64,000 nucleotides of DNA from an uncultured Acinetobacter sp. (GCA_913777945.1 CAJYTY010000008.1:558001-622000), one strand, 5' to 3'. Counted from the first letter of the stretch, positions 9,335 to 18,732 are shown. Notes: generated by a model not told the origin, from the letters alone. Translations and numbers: made by a program.

Positions 9335-10522
9335 ATGTTCGTTCGATTGTTTTATACGCTACGCAAGTATGGTGTTCCGGTCACAACACGTGAGCTGATT
9401 GATCTTAATCAGGCGATTGCTCAAGGCGTTGTCTTTGCGGATCAAGAGGAATTTTATGAATTGGCCAAAACTATTTTGGTCAAAGACGAACGTTTCTTCG
9501 ATAAATTTGATCGTGCCATTAAAGACTATTTTGATGGTATCGAAACCTATGATCTTGATGAGCTGCTTAAACAGGTTCAAAAACTCCCCAAAGACTGGTT
9601 TGATCTAGAACTACTAGAAAAGCATTTATCGTCTGAAGAACGAGAGGCACTTGAAAAGGCAGGCTCGATCGAGGCACTAATGAAAATGCTCGAAGAACGT
9701 CTTCAAGAGCAGCATAAGAAGCATCAAGGTGGCAATCGGATGATTGGCACAGGGGGTACTTCACCATTTGGTGCATTTGGCGATCATCCCGAGGGTGTTC
9801 GCATTGGTGGGCCGGGGCGAAAAAAATCTGCGGTTAAGGTTTGGGAACAACGCAAATATCAAAATCTGGATGATGAGCAAGTTTTAGGTACTCGGCAAAT
9901 GCAGCTCGCATTAAGGCGATTACGTAAATTTGCGCGTCAAGGTGCTGCCGAAGAGCTAGATGTCGACAAAACTATTCATGAAACAGCCAAGCAAGGCATT
10001 TTAGATGTGCAAATGGTTCCAGAGCGACGCAATCGCATTAAGGTATTGATGTTATTTGATGTTGGTGGCTCGATGGATGCCCATGTGGCGCAATGTGAAA
10101 AATTATTTAGCGCTGCAAAGACTGAATTTAAGACACTTGAATACTTTTATTTCCATAATTGTTTATATGATTACGTCTGGAAGGATAATTATCGACGTAC
10201 CTCAAGTCGCTTAAACACTTGGGACTTGTTGCATACTTATGGCCGTGATTATCGTGTGATCTTTGTTGGTGATGCCAGTATGGCGCCATATGAATTAAGA
10301 TCGGTTGGTGGCTCGGTAGAATATATGAATGATGAGTCAGGTGAAGTGTGGTTACGCCGTTTGCGTCAGCACTTTGATAAGACTGCGTGGTTAAATCCAG
10401 AAGAAGAAGGGTATTGGAAATACACACAAACCATTGCACAGATTGATGAAATTTTTGAGAAGCATATGTATCCCATGACCCTCAAAGGGGTTGAGGACAT
10501 GACACGTTATTTATCTCGATAA
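9335..10522 (+). CDS. VWA domain protein, CoxE-like
   Basis: This 395-residue protein pairs with the upstream MoxR ATPase. The N-terminal half is helical and charged. A conserved glycine-rich stretch (GGNRMIGTGGTSPFG) lies near residues 132-146, and the C-terminal half is a von Willebrand A domain. Its metal site reads DVGGS at 242-246, where the canonical MIDAS is DxSxS, so one serine is glycine. The tail ends in a conserved helix. MoxR-VWA pairs remodel or activate other proteins; the client here is unknown. It appears to be the last gene of the rnd-side cluster. Confidence 0.88.
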   Translation: MFVRLFYTLRKYGVPVTTRELIDLNQAIAQGVVFADQEEFYELAKTILVKDERFFDKFDRAIKDYFDGIETYDLDELLKQVQKLPKDWFDLELLEKHLSSEEREALEKAGSIEALMKMLEERLQEQHKKHQGGNRMIGTGGTSPFGAFGDHPEGVRIGGPGRKKSAVKVWEQRKYQNLDDEQVLGTRQMQLALRRLRKFARQGAAEELDVDKTIHETAKQGILDVQMVPERRNRIKVLMLFDVGGSMDAHVAQCEKLFSAAKTEFKTLEYFYFHNCLYDYVWKDNYRRTSSRLNTWDLLHTYGRDYRVIFVGDASMAPYELRSVGGSVEYMNDESGEVWLRRLRQHFDKTAWLNPEEEGYWKYTQTIAQIDEIFEKHMYPMTLKGVEDMTRYLSR

Positions 10523-10563
10523 TGATTGATGAAGGTGCTTTTATTTATTGATGTTGTGACTAA

Positions 10564-10604
10564 AACACACGCTTAGCCACCTTCAACGATGTGCTAGGCG
10601 CGTG
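10564..10604. terminator. Possible bidirectional terminator hairpin
   Basis: Between the convergent VWA and CBS genes, ACACGC-TTAGC pairs with GCTAG-GCGCGTGT around a loop of about 15 nt. The stem is imperfect and lacks a strong T-run, so this is a weak call. Confidence 0.3.
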
Positions 10605-10625
10605 TACGGCTTTAAACTTATAGCC

Positions 10626-11057
10626 TTAACCCGAGATATATTGCTTAAGTTGTACGATCAACTGACGTTGATCTTCCATAGCAGCCTTGACCAAGTCACC
10701 AATTGAAATAAGCCCTTGAAGTTTACCGTTTTCGACCACTGGAAGGTGACGTAAATGTCGGTCTGTCATGAGCTGTAAGCAATCTTCTACACTAAATGAT
10801 TTATCAACTGTAAAAACTTTTGCAGTCATGATTTCGCTGACCAACGTGTTGTCTGAGGAACGTTCCATCAGCGTGATCTTGCGCATATAATCGCGTTCAG
10901 ACAATATTCCCGCTACTGCATCATTTTCAACCACAACCAGCGCACCAATGCCTTTGTCTGCCATGAGGGTGATGGCCTCAAGTACTGTGGCGTCCGGTGA
11001 AATGGTATATACGGTGTGTTCACGTTTTTCATGTAAAACTTGGGCGACATTGGTCAT
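10626..11057 (-). CDS. Two-CBS-domain protein
   Basis: This 143-residue cytoplasmic protein is made almost entirely of two CBS domains forming one Bateman module. Domain 1 spans about residues 10-65 (ATVLEAITLMADKGIGALVV) and domain 2 about 75-135 (SVEDCLQLMTDRHLRHLPVV). Such modules bind AMP, ATP, SAM or NAD and act as energy sensors. No effector domain is fused. It is convergent with the VWA gene and appears monocistronic. Ligand and partner are unknown. Confidence 0.9.
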   Translation of the reverse strand: MTNVAQVLHEKREHTVYTISPDATVLEAITLMADKGIGALVVVENDAVAGILSERDYMRKITLMERSSDNTLVSEIMTAKVFTVDKSFSVEDCLQLMTDRHLRHLPVVENGKLQGLISIGDLVKAAMEDQRQLIVQLKQYISG

Positions 11058-11188
11058 ATTCGGGTCCCTCTGGATGTTTTTGTTGTTCCCATTAAACTTA
11101 ACTTGAATTAAGCAAAATTCAAATATGGGCTGATCAACAATTATGCAAAAAAATCACTTCCTACAAAAAAACTTATGACGAGATGGAT

Positions 11189-11563
11189 TTACATTACATT
11201 CAACTGAGATTGCGCAAAAAAGAAATGACTCATTTGCGTAGTTGAAAGTTTAAATTTGCACTGCGATGAACTAAACAAGGCAGGCGTTACGTTTAACCGC
11301 TTTAAAGTGGGTAATAAAGCGGTTTGAAAATCCTGCGGCTTGATTTTTTTTGGAACATAATTAGGCCAATGCTTTTTGGCATAACGATGAGCTTGTACAC
11401 CATTTAACCAAAAGGGAAAAATGAAACTGTCTTCGTCGGATTTAATTGCCCAGCCTTGATGGTAAAGACCCCAAAGTGTACCGCAGTACATCATTGTTTT
11501 AAGAATTGAAATTTTGAGAATTAAATCTTTAGAAGCTGGGGGAAGGTGAGTAATGCGTCTCAT
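11189..11563 (-). CDS. DUF2750 protein
   Basis: This 124-residue protein has the DUF2750 pattern. A helical N-terminus is followed by LWGLYHQGWAIKSDEDS, then FPFWLNGVQAHRYAKKHWPNY, then a helix and the end of the domain. The C-terminal 40 residues, with FFFAQSQLNVM at the end, vary more. The family has no known function. The codons are AT-rich compared with the flanking CBS gene. It is read leftward with its own intergenic region on both sides. Confidence 0.65.
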   Translation of the reverse strand: MRRITHLPPASKDLILKISILKTMMYCGTLWGLYHQGWAIKSDEDSFIFPFWLNGVQAHRYAKKHWPNYVPKKIKPQDFQTALLPTLKRLNVTPALFSSSQCKFKLSTTQMSHFFFAQSQLNVM

Positions 11564-11662
11564 GATATAAATGTTCTAAAAATGCTTTTGTATTATAAAA
11601 AAGAAAGATTTAAGTTTCGTTTAAGTCTTGAATAAAATCGTAATTTTTTTTAACCGGACATT

Positions 11663-11689
11663 AAAAAACGCCACCTAGGTGACGTTTCA
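11663..11689 (-). terminator. Rho-independent terminator of the Sel1-like gene
   Basis: AAACGCCACC pairs with GGTGACGTTT (one mismatch), and the minus strand then runs into a T-tract. It directly abuts the stop codon of the small Sel1-like gene. Confidence 0.7.
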
Positions 11690-11923
11690 TTATGCTTGCA
11701 TTGTGGCCATCTTTTGCCAGTACTGGGCTTTCATCGAATCACGTTCTACGCGAAAACCTTGATAATAAAGTTCTGCCAAGAACAATGCCGCTTTACCATG
11801 GCCGGCACGGGCCGCTTCTTCGAGCTGTGTTACTGCGTCTTGGAAATTCATTTGTGATTGAATTGTGTTGACTGCAGTTGCATACACATGCTCTAACTCA
11901 TGATGAGAGATTTGCTGAATCAT
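11690..11923 (-). CDS. Small Sel1-like repeat protein
   Basis: This 77-residue protein contains one Sel1/TPR-like helical repeat. The signature AVTQLEEAARAGHGKAALFLAELYYQG (residues about 29-55) carries the alternating Ala/Gly/Leu positions of Sel1 repeats, followed by a second partial helix ending in YWQKMA. A single repeat is too short for a solenoid, so it may act as a small protein-protein adaptor. The start has an AAGGAG-like site a few bases upstream. Function is unknown. Confidence 0.75.
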   Translation of the reverse strand: MIQQISHHELEHVYATAVNTIQSQMNFQDAVTQLEEAARAGHGKAALFLAELYYQGFRVERDSMKAQYWQKMATMQA

Positions 11924-12146
11924 AGTTAAAAACTCCTTATAGTTGTAGTTATGATTACATTTTTAGACTTATCTCAGTCTTGCGAACCAATTTAACAGTT
12001 CATTGTTAAACTAATATTACATTTTAGTGGATAAGTCAAACAATAAGTGGGGTAACTTTATTGTATTTCAAGTTTACATGATTAAACAATGAACTGAAAT
12101 ATTTTTTATTAAAATCAATTGAAGAATTATATCAAAGGAGAAAAAC

Positions 12147-12506
12147 ATGATAACCACGATTGATGGCTTTAACTTTGGCATCCCTTTTGATCGTAATGAC
12201 ATTATTGCCTTGGCTCAATATCATCGTCAACAGCTTGACGAGGCGGTATTTCACCAAGAGATTCACTTAGGGGACTACTGCTTAGCACAGCGTAAACGCG
12301 TGTATGATTATACTCGCCAGCTTGATCCAGAGCTTAAAGCTGAGTTTTATCGTATTTACGATGGAGAGCTGCTTCGTTTGGCCGACGAAGATGATTTGCA
12401 TCCCGCAGATGCTGAAGGGGGACTAAGTTATTTTGCAATTGGCGTTACGCTTTTGTTAATTGCATTTATTTTATATTTTGCTTTTGTGCGCGCATTAACC
12501 AGTTAA
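12147..12506 (+). CDS. Small protein with C-terminal membrane anchor
   Basis: This is a 119-residue protein that I do not recognise. Residues 1-90 are charged and probably cytoplasmic. Residues about 93-115 form one hydrophobic segment (YFAIGVTLLLIAFILYFAFV), with only four residues after it, so it would be tail-anchored. AAAGGAG lies 8 bp before the ATG, which supports real translation. It stands between the Sel1-like gene and another small membrane protein gene on the same strand, 85 bp apart. Confidence 0.65.
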   Translation: MITTIDGFNFGIPFDRNDIIALAQYHRQQLDEAVFHQEIHLGDYCLAQRKRVYDYTRQLDPELKAEFYRIYDGELLRLADEDDLHPADAEGGLSYFAIGVTLLLIAFILYFAFVRALTS

Positions 12507-12591
12507 TGTGCTCAAAAATGCGTTTCATTTCACACGATTACTTGTGAAAAGTCTCAATGAGTCATACACTACTTCAGATTCGAGGTAGGGT

Positions 12592-12918
12592 ATGCTCATA
12601 TCTAAACAAAACATTTTAAAACTTAAGTCAGAATTTAAAATTGAACGAATCTATAATGCCGTCGTTATTCTGATTATTTCTGCAATTCTTTTCTTTGGTT
12701 TTCAGTCTCTTCATAAGCCGATTAAGACTCAATATTATCGTCATATCGTGGCACTTTCGCAGCAGGCCAATAATCCAAAAACGCAAATTATGGCCAAGCG
12801 CATATTGCAGCAATCTGAGATTGATTTGGGTGATTATTTAAAATTGATGCATGCGTATCAATTTGAAAAATCTCAAGCGCGTTATTATCCAGCAATTTCT
12901 TTAGACGACCCACAATAG
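12592..12918 (+). CDS. Small single-pass membrane protein
   Basis: This is an unrecognised 108-residue protein with a basic N-terminus and one membrane segment (residues about 23-41, AVVILIISAILFFGF). It is followed by a soluble, probably periplasmic part of about 65 residues rich in Gln and Lys. GAGGTAGGG lies upstream of the ATG at 12592. It ends 9 bp from the stop of the convergent M16 gene. No function is claimed. Confidence 0.6.
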   Translation: MLISKQNILKLKSEFKIERIYNAVVILIISAILFFGFQSLHKPIKTQYYRHIVALSQQANNPKTQIMAKRILQQSEIDLGDYLKLMHAYQFEKSQARYYPAISLDDPQ

Positions 12919-12927
12919 ACAATTGAG

Positions 12928-14439
12928 CTATTTTTGTACAGACTTTGCCGAGCTTGATAAGTTGTGCAGATTCTCTTTTAAAAGCGTTTCAATCTGTTCT
13001 GAACTGATATCTTGACCTGCCACAATCACGGTAAGGCGGTCGGGGTGAAGGTGACGATGAATGGCGTGCTGAATATCTTCTGCTTTAAGCGCATTCAATG
13101 CTTTGGGATATTCTGTCAAATAGTCCGATGGCAACCCGTAAAAGCCAATTGCTCCGAGTTGGGCATTAATACTGGCATTGCTACTAAAGCTCATTGGAAA
13201 TGCACGTAGCATGCCTATTTTGGTTTCTTGAAGTTGCTTTGAATCAATTGGTGTGTTTACAAAGTTGATTAAGGTTTGATGCGCCACGCGTATGCTTTCA
13301 AGAAGTTGTTTTTGCTGAGTGGAATAATTAAGCTGGAAAAGTCCTGAAGATTGGGTGAAGCTAAACGAACTGTATGCGCCGTAGGTATAGCCGCGTTTAA
13401 CACGTAATTCTTTCATGAGTGCCGAGTTAAAGCCATTGCCTCCGAGCATTTGATTGGCTACTTCAAGCGCCAGAACGTCAGGATCGCTACGTTTCAAGCT
13501 TAGGTGCCCCATACTGACATGCGCCTGTGTGGCTGCATAAGGCAGAATTCGGACATCAAATCCCTGTTGCTCAAGTGCATCAGGTAGTGGTGCTGCAAGT
13601 TGCCCTTGAGGAAGGCGTTCAAAAATACGTGATGATAATTGCTTGGCTTCTAGTGCATTGAGCTGTCCTGTTATAGCGAGGTTCATATTTTGTGCCACTA
13701 AAAATGTATCGCGAAATTGTTTTAATAAGACGGGTGTGAGTTTTTTTGTACTGACTACGGTGCCACTAGTTGGCTCTGCATAGGGATGATAGCCATAAAT
13801 TGCACGGTACAAGGCAATATTGCTTAAACGTTCCGGATTTTCCTGTAGCTGTTTTTGTCCCACATTGGTATTGCTCAGTATCAAATTGAGTCCCGAAGGC
13901 TCAAAGCTTGAATGTTGAATCAGATCAAGCATTAAATCGACAGCCGGATTAAGCTTCTGGGGATCAGACAATACACGTAAGCGAATCACAAACATATCGC
14001 GGTAAGCTTGTACGTTTAGCTTTGCTCCCAATTGCTCAAAACGATTTGCAATTTGCGCTGCACTTAAATCGGGTGTTCCGTCATCGAGCAGTTTGGCCGT
14101 CATATTCGCAATACCATATAGCCCCTTGCCAAGTGATTCGTCTCTTGCAGAGCCAGCGTTAAAGGTCAATTGAATGTCGACCATTGGCAGCGCTTGAGAC
14201 TCTACAAATAGTGAGCGAATGCCTTGTGGAGTGGGCAGTTCGACCACATACGGTGCGCTACTGGTCAAATCGTCTGATATGCTTTTTAGGCTTCTGAGCT
14301 GTTGAAGTGATTTGAGTTGTCCGCTTTCAGTTTCTGCCATGATATTCGCCGATTCGGTTATTTCGGCGTAGACCGTGGTACATAAAAAACTTGATAGCAG
14401 CAGTAATTGAAATGGTTTTAGGCAGAGGACTTTGTTCAT
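12928..14439 (-). CDS. M16 peptidase-like protein, non-catalytic partner
   Basis: This 503-residue secreted protein has the M16B (pitrilysin/processing peptidase-like) double fold. It begins with a signal peptide (residues about 1-25, cleaved after VYA). At the place where M16 enzymes carry HxxEH it reads GLYGIANMTAKL, so the zinc ligands are missing. The gene lies 3 bp downstream of a full M16 peptidase, as expected for the inactive subunit of a heterodimeric M16B enzyme. Location should be periplasmic; the substrate is unknown. Confidence 0.85.
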   Translation of the reverse strand: MNKVLCLKPFQLLLLSSFLCTTVYAEITESANIMAETESGQLKSLQQLRSLKSISDDLTSSAPYVVELPTPQGIRSLFVESQALPMVDIQLTFNAGSARDESLGKGLYGIANMTAKLLDDGTPDLSAAQIANRFEQLGAKLNVQAYRDMFVIRLRVLSDPQKLNPAVDLMLDLIQHSSFEPSGLNLILSNTNVGQKQLQENPERLSNIALYRAIYGYHPYAEPTSGTVVSTKKLTPVLLKQFRDTFLVAQNMNLAITGQLNALEAKQLSSRIFERLPQGQLAAPLPDALEQQGFDVRILPYAATQAHVSMGHLSLKRSDPDVLALEVANQMLGGNGFNSALMKELRVKRGYTYGAYSSFSFTQSSGLFQLNYSTQQKQLLESIRVAHQTLINFVNTPIDSKQLQETKIGMLRAFPMSFSSNASINAQLGAIGFYGLPSDYLTEYPKALNALKAEDIQHAIHRHLHPDRLTVIVAGQDISSEQIETLLKENLHNLSSSAKSVQK

Positions 14440-14442
14440 GGG

Positions 14443-15903
14443 TTAATCTGCCTGTGTATCTTTAGAAGCGGGTTGCAAGTACAGTGTGGTGAGGTTGTCT
14501 CGAACAAAATAAGCATTTGCAACGCGCTGAATATCTTGTGGCTGAACGCTTTCATAGTGGCTTGGCAGTTCGTCAATCAGACGAAAACTTAATCCGTTCA
14601 CTTCGAGATTTCCAATCATGTGCGCTTGTCCTGCAATATCGTCTTGGCTAAACACCAGCTGTGAAACAAACCTTGATCTTACTCGCTGTAGTTCATTGTT
14701 ATCTAAAGGCTGAGTTTTAAGTTGGTCTAGCTCTTCTTGAATAGCGTACTGTGCATCACGAAGTGATATGCCAGGCGCAGGCAGTGCGGTAATGGTAAAC
14801 AAGCTATCGCCACGATTGTATGGTTCATAACTGACATTGATCGATGTTAAAATTTTCTTTTTGCGGATCAATTCAGTTTGCAAGCGTGAAGAAACACCAC
14901 CATTGAGTATGGATTGAATAATACTCAACGCATAGGCATCCTGCGGATTTTTAGCGGTGACTAAAGATTTAACATTCCATGCCATATAAAGGTTAGGGAC
15001 CTGTACACCTAAACTGGATTCCATATGTCGGTAGCCAACACGTTCAAATTCAAGCAAATCGTTACGTGCAGGTAAGGGAGACGATGTGATTGAAGCAAAG
15101 TAGGTGTGAACTTGTTTGAGTGTTTGCTCTGCATCTACATCTCCAATAATCACCAATGTTGCATTGTTTGGTGTATACCAAGTCTTGTACCAGTCTTTGA
15201 GCTGATCAAGCTTGAGATTTTGAAGATTTTTCATATATCCGGCCACAGGCTGTCGATAGGTACTGGTGGGATAGGTAAGCCATTGAAAGCGTTCAAATCC
15301 TAAAGCAGTCGGTTTATCTTCAATTCGCTGGCGACGCTCTTCCATCACCACCTGAATTTCGGTATCGAAATCTTGCTGTCTCATGCGCAGATTTTTCATT
15401 CGGTCGGCCTCGAGTTCGAGTGCCAATGGTAAATAGGCTTTAGGATACAACTGATAGTAATAGGTGTAGTTACTCGCAGTTGCAGCATTGACACGGCCGC
15501 CGTAAATTCGGCTTAAGCGAGTGAACTCATTGTCTGGTACTTTGGTGGTGCCTTTAAACATCATGTGCTCTAAAGCATGCGAAATTCCCATAAGATGGCC
15601 GGGTTCGTCGGCACTTCCCACACCATACCAGAGTTGTACCACTGCAATCGGGGCACGGTGATCCTCACGGATAATGACTTTCAGACCGTTTGGAAGTGTA
15701 CTTTCTACAATGCTACGCGATAACTGACTCTCAGCCGCTTGTAGCGTCGATACTTTACATACAACTAAAACACTTAAACCACACAAAAAGGAATGAACGC
15801 CTTTACGTAAAAATGTCTTATATTTCGCTTTTAACACAATCCAATCCGTGACAAGGCGCTTGATCTTGAGTTCTATTGTTGAAAAAACATTTTTTGAAAA
15901 CAA
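14443..15903 (-). CDS. M16 family zinc peptidase, catalytic partner
   Basis: This 486-residue peptidase has the inverted zinc motif HALEH at residues 109-113, with the third ligand glutamate expected about 75 residues on (ELEADRMKN region). A hydrophobic stretch at about 37-55 ends in LQA, a probable signal peptide. The start is TTG at 15903 with CAGGA 5 bp upstream. An in-frame GTG at 15837 would give a shorter, more usual signal peptide but has a weaker site. It is coupled to the non-catalytic M16 gene and divergent from ftsY. Confidence 0.87.
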   Translation of the reverse strand: MFSKNVFSTIELKIKRLVTDWIVLKAKYKTFLRKGVHSFLCGLSVLVVCKVSTLQAAESQLSRSIVESTLPNGLKVIIREDHRAPIAVVQLWYGVGSADEPGHLMGISHALEHMMFKGTTKVPDNEFTRLSRIYGGRVNAATASNYTYYYQLYPKAYLPLALELEADRMKNLRMRQQDFDTEIQVVMEERRQRIEDKPTALGFERFQWLTYPTSTYRQPVAGYMKNLQNLKLDQLKDWYKTWYTPNNATLVIIGDVDAEQTLKQVHTYFASITSSPLPARNDLLEFERVGYRHMESSLGVQVPNLYMAWNVKSLVTAKNPQDAYALSIIQSILNGGVSSRLQTELIRKKKILTSINVSYEPYNRGDSLFTITALPAPGISLRDAQYAIQEELDQLKTQPLDNNELQRVRSRFVSQLVFSQDDIAGQAHMIGNLEVNGLSFRLIDELPSHYESVQPQDIQRVANAYFVRDNLTTLYLQPASKDTQAD

Positions 15904-16017
15904 TGTTTTCCTGTTGTGATTTAGTTATGCCGCTTCCTGTGCCAGATATTCACAGGCATGGCGCTGAAACTGTGTTAAACTCTCGCTTTTAACCCGCTGC
16001 TTTTCAAGGGAATCGGC

Positions 16018-17139
16018 ATGCAACAGCAATCCAATATGCACAATAAATTCTTGATAGATGCTGATATCGGTGATGACGATGTCACATTACCTAATTTACC
16101 AGCAGTTGATGTGCCTATTGTTGAATCTCATACAACAAATTTCACCGCAGCCCCTACACCTGCGGTACAAGAACAAAAAATAGAAACTGAACAGACTGAA
16201 GAGACATCAGCAAAAGGTGGTTTTTTCAGTCGAATGAAAGAAGGTTTAACCAAAACCCGTCGGAACCTTGCCGACGGAATGGTAAATATTCTGATTGGTG
16301 GTAAAGAAATTGATGATGAGTTGCTCGAAGAGGTTGAAGAGCAATTACTGGTGGCCGATATTGGTGTCGAAGCAACCAAAACTATTATTACCAACTTGAC
16401 CGAACGAACTGCGCGTGGCGATTTGATTTATTCGCACTCATTATATAAGGCTTTGCAAGAAGAACTTGTAGCACTGCTTGCGCCACGCGTTAAACCGTTG
16501 CATATCGATCCGAATAAGGCGCCGTATGTGATTTTAATGGTAGGTGTCAACGGTGTGGGGAAAACCACCACCATCGGTAAACTTGCAAAACGTTTACAGG
16601 GCGAAGGAAAGAAAGTCATGCTGGCTGCTGGCGATACTTTCCGTGCTGCTGCCACTGAGCAATTACAAATCTGGGGTGAACGCAACAATATTCCAGTTGT
16701 AGCGCAAGGTCATGGCGCAGACAGTGCGTCGGTTATTTTCGATGCTTTTGAAAGTGCGCGTGCTAAAGGAATAGATGTTCTGATTGCAGATACGGCTGGA
16801 CGTTTACACAACAAGAGCAATTTGATGGAAGAGCTCAAAAAAGTAAAACGTGTCATGCAAAAGATTGATGCAACTGCACCGCATGAAATCATGTTGGTGG
16901 TTGATGCTGGAACAGGTCAAAATGCGATTAATCAAGTGCAAGAGTTTGATCAGGCCGTTGGATTAACAGGACTGACCATCACGAAGCTGGATGGAACTGC
17001 AAAAGGTGGCGTACTTTTCAATATTGCAAGTCGTACTCATGTGCCCATTCGCTTTATTGGTGTGGGTGAGAAAATTGACGATTTGCGTCCTTTTTCCGCT
17101 AAATCATTTGTTGCAGCGTTATTTGAAACTGAGAAGTAA
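16018..17139 (+). CDS. ftsY: Signal recognition particle receptor FtsY
   Basis: This 373-residue SRP receptor GTPase docks the ribosome-Ffh complex at the inner membrane. An acidic, low-complexity A domain (residues 1-65) precedes the NG domain. The P-loop GVNGVGKTT is at 176-184, DTAGRLHN is G3, and TKLDGTAKGG is G4. AAGGGAATC precedes the ATG. No ftsE/ftsX are visible downstream; the next gene is a nitroreductase. A terminator follows the stop. Confidence 0.95.
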   Translation: MQQQSNMHNKFLIDADIGDDDVTLPNLPAVDVPIVESHTTNFTAAPTPAVQEQKIETEQTEETSAKGGFFSRMKEGLTKTRRNLADGMVNILIGGKEIDDELLEEVEEQLLVADIGVEATKTIITNLTERTARGDLIYSHSLYKALQEELVALLAPRVKPLHIDPNKAPYVILMVGVNGVGKTTTIGKLAKRLQGEGKKVMLAAGDTFRAAATEQLQIWGERNNIPVVAQGHGADSASVIFDAFESARAKGIDVLIADTAGRLHNKSNLMEELKKVKRVMQKIDATAPHEIMLVVDAGTGQNAINQVQEFDQAVGLTGLTITKLDGTAKGGVLFNIASRTHVPIRFIGVGEKIDDLRPFSAKSFVAALFETEK

Positions 17140-17160
17140 CAAATCGCTTAGTTTAATTTC

Positions 17161-17186
17161 AAAACTCCACATTATGTGGAGTTTTT
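17161..17186 (+). terminator. Rho-independent terminator of ftsY
   Basis: AAAACTCCACA pairs with TGTGGAGTTTT around a 3-nt loop, and the right arm runs on into TTTTT. It is 22 bp past the ftsY stop codon. Confidence 0.85.
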
Positions 17187-17333
17187 GTTTCAATCTGCTT
17201 AATAATATAAAACTGTCCTATAAATAAAACGATATGTCGTACATTTAATACTGATTTCAACATATGACCTCGATAAACTTAACTCATTCAAAGACAACTG
17301 GCCTGCGTGCCTTAAATCGATAGGACACAAAAA

Positions 17334-17930
17334 ATGGTTTCATTTTTAGACAAAATTAAAGAACGCCGCTCAATCTATGCTATTGGTAAAAATGTTGCCC
17401 TAGAGCAACATCAGATCGAAGACATCATTAAAGATGCCGTAAAACATAGCCCGTCTTCATTTAACTCACAGTCATCACGCGTCGTGATTTTATTTGGTGA
17501 GTCACATCATCAGTTCTGGAATATCGTACGTGAAACATTGCGTAAAATCGTACCAGCAGATGCGTTTGAAGGGACCAATGCCAAGATTGATAGCTTTGCT
17601 GCAGGTTTTGGTACAGCATTGTTTTATGAAGATCAAAATGTAATTAAAGGGTTACAAGAGCAATTCGCTGCTTACGCTGATAATTTCCCAGTATGGTCTG
17701 AACATTCGTCTGCAATTGCACAATTTGCGACATGGACTGCGCTTGCAGATCATAACATTGGCGCATCTTTACAGCACTACAACCCAATTATTGATGAAGA
17801 AGTTGCACAAACTTTTGACGTTCCAGCGAACTGGAAGCTTCGTGCACAACTGGTATTTGGTTCAATTGAAGCACCAGCGGGTGAAAAAACATTTATGAAT
17901 GACGAAGAGCGTTTTAAAACCTTTAACTAA
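17334..17930 (+). CDS. Nitroreductase family flavoprotein
   Basis: This 198-residue FMN-dependent oxidoreductase is of the nitroreductase superfamily, closest in look to the HBN1/YdgI-type fold. The FMN phosphate-binding region is RRSIYAIG near residue 11. SPSSFNSQSSRVV near residue 40 is the typical flavin-binding segment. Towards the end, GSIEAPAGEK matches the family C-terminus. It would reduce nitroaromatics, quinones or similar with NAD(P)H in the cytosol. It stands alone with its own terminator. Confidence 0.88.
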   Translation: MVSFLDKIKERRSIYAIGKNVALEQHQIEDIIKDAVKHSPSSFNSQSSRVVILFGESHHQFWNIVRETLRKIVPADAFEGTNAKIDSFAAGFGTALFYEDQNVIKGLQEQFAAYADNFPVWSEHSSAIAQFATWTALADHNIGASLQHYNPIIDEEVAQTFDVPANWKLRAQLVFGSIEAPAGEKTFMNDEERFKTFN

Positions 17931-17944
17931 TTCATATTGAATAT

Positions 17945-17975
17945 AAAAAAAGAGCATCTAGGATGCTCTTTTTTT
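17945..17975 (+). terminator. Rho-independent terminator of the nitroreductase gene
   Basis: AAAAAAAGAGCATC pairs with GATGCTCTTTTTTT around a 3-nt loop (TAG), 15 bp past the stop codon. It is nearly symmetrical and would work on both strands. Confidence 0.88.
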
Positions 17976-18093
17976 ATAAAGAGATTTATTGAACTAATCA
18001 TCAGTTAATTCGCATAAGTGTCATAAAATTGTCATGCTCTCGTTGCATAGTGCCTGCACTGAATCGAAAAAATGATCCAAAAGAAGGTAGGCC

Positions 18094-18732
18094 ATGACAT
18101 TTAGATTAACTACTGCTGTACTGGGATTGATGCTAAGCAGCTCTGTGTTCGCAGCTGCAACATTGACCACACCAGAAGAAATTGTAATTCTTGCTGTCAA
18201 TGATCAAGAAGTGAATAGCGGACTATTTCGTGGCACTAAAAACGTGTTTAAAGTCGATTCAGGTGAAAATAGCCTAAGTGTTCGTTATCAAGGCTACTTT
18301 GGTCATAATGATGGTGAGCATGACATTTTAAAATCAGGTGTAATTACATTGAAAACACCTGCACTACAAGACAATCAAACCTATCGCCTTGCATTGATCA
18401 ATGCACCTCAAGAGTTTGAGGCTGCCAAAAAATATGCCGAACAACCGACCATTGGTTTGTATAACAGTGCCAATCAATTGCTTGTTCAGCAAACAGGTGC
18501 CAATACACAATCTAAGCCTTGGTTAAGTGGTGGTATTTTTGGTAAAGCCTATGATCTGACGCAAAAAAAGACAACAGCGATTCAGCAGCCAGCACCTGTC
18601 TACACAACGGTTCATACAGCAAATACGGCTTCGGTTGCTGCTAATGGCCAGAGTTTAGTTGATGTCTGGAAAAAGTCCTCCAACGCTGAACGTCAAAAAT
18701 TTATGGCCTGGTTGGCAGAGCAAGCACAGTAA
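18094..18732 (+). CDS. DUF2057 (YccT-like) secreted protein
   Basis: This 212-residue protein has a signal peptide (residues 1-21, cleaved after VFA) and the DUF2057 pattern. The mature N-terminus LTTPEEIVILAVNDQEV is followed by LFRGTKNVFKVDSGENSLSVRYQ, both typical of the YccT group. A linker rich in Thr, Ala and Gln (about residues 165-190) leads to a short helical C-terminal tail. It is predicted to be periplasmic or outer-membrane-associated. Function is not known. Confidence 0.88.
   Translation: MTFRLTTAVLGLMLSSSVFAAATLTTPEEIVILAVNDQEVNSGLFRGTKNVFKVDSGENSLSVRYQGYFGHNDGEHDILKSGVITLKTPALQDNQTYRLALINAPQEFEAAKKYAEQPTIGLYNSANQLLVQQTGANTQSKPWLSGGIFGKAYDLTQKKTTAIQQPAPVYTTVHTANTASVAANGQSLVDVWKKSSNAERQKFMAWLAEQAQ

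Noticed and set aside
12528..12549. TTTCACA / TGTGAAA hairpin after the 12147 gene
   Set aside because: Only 7 bp, no T-run, and no clear role; could be chance in AT-rich DNA.
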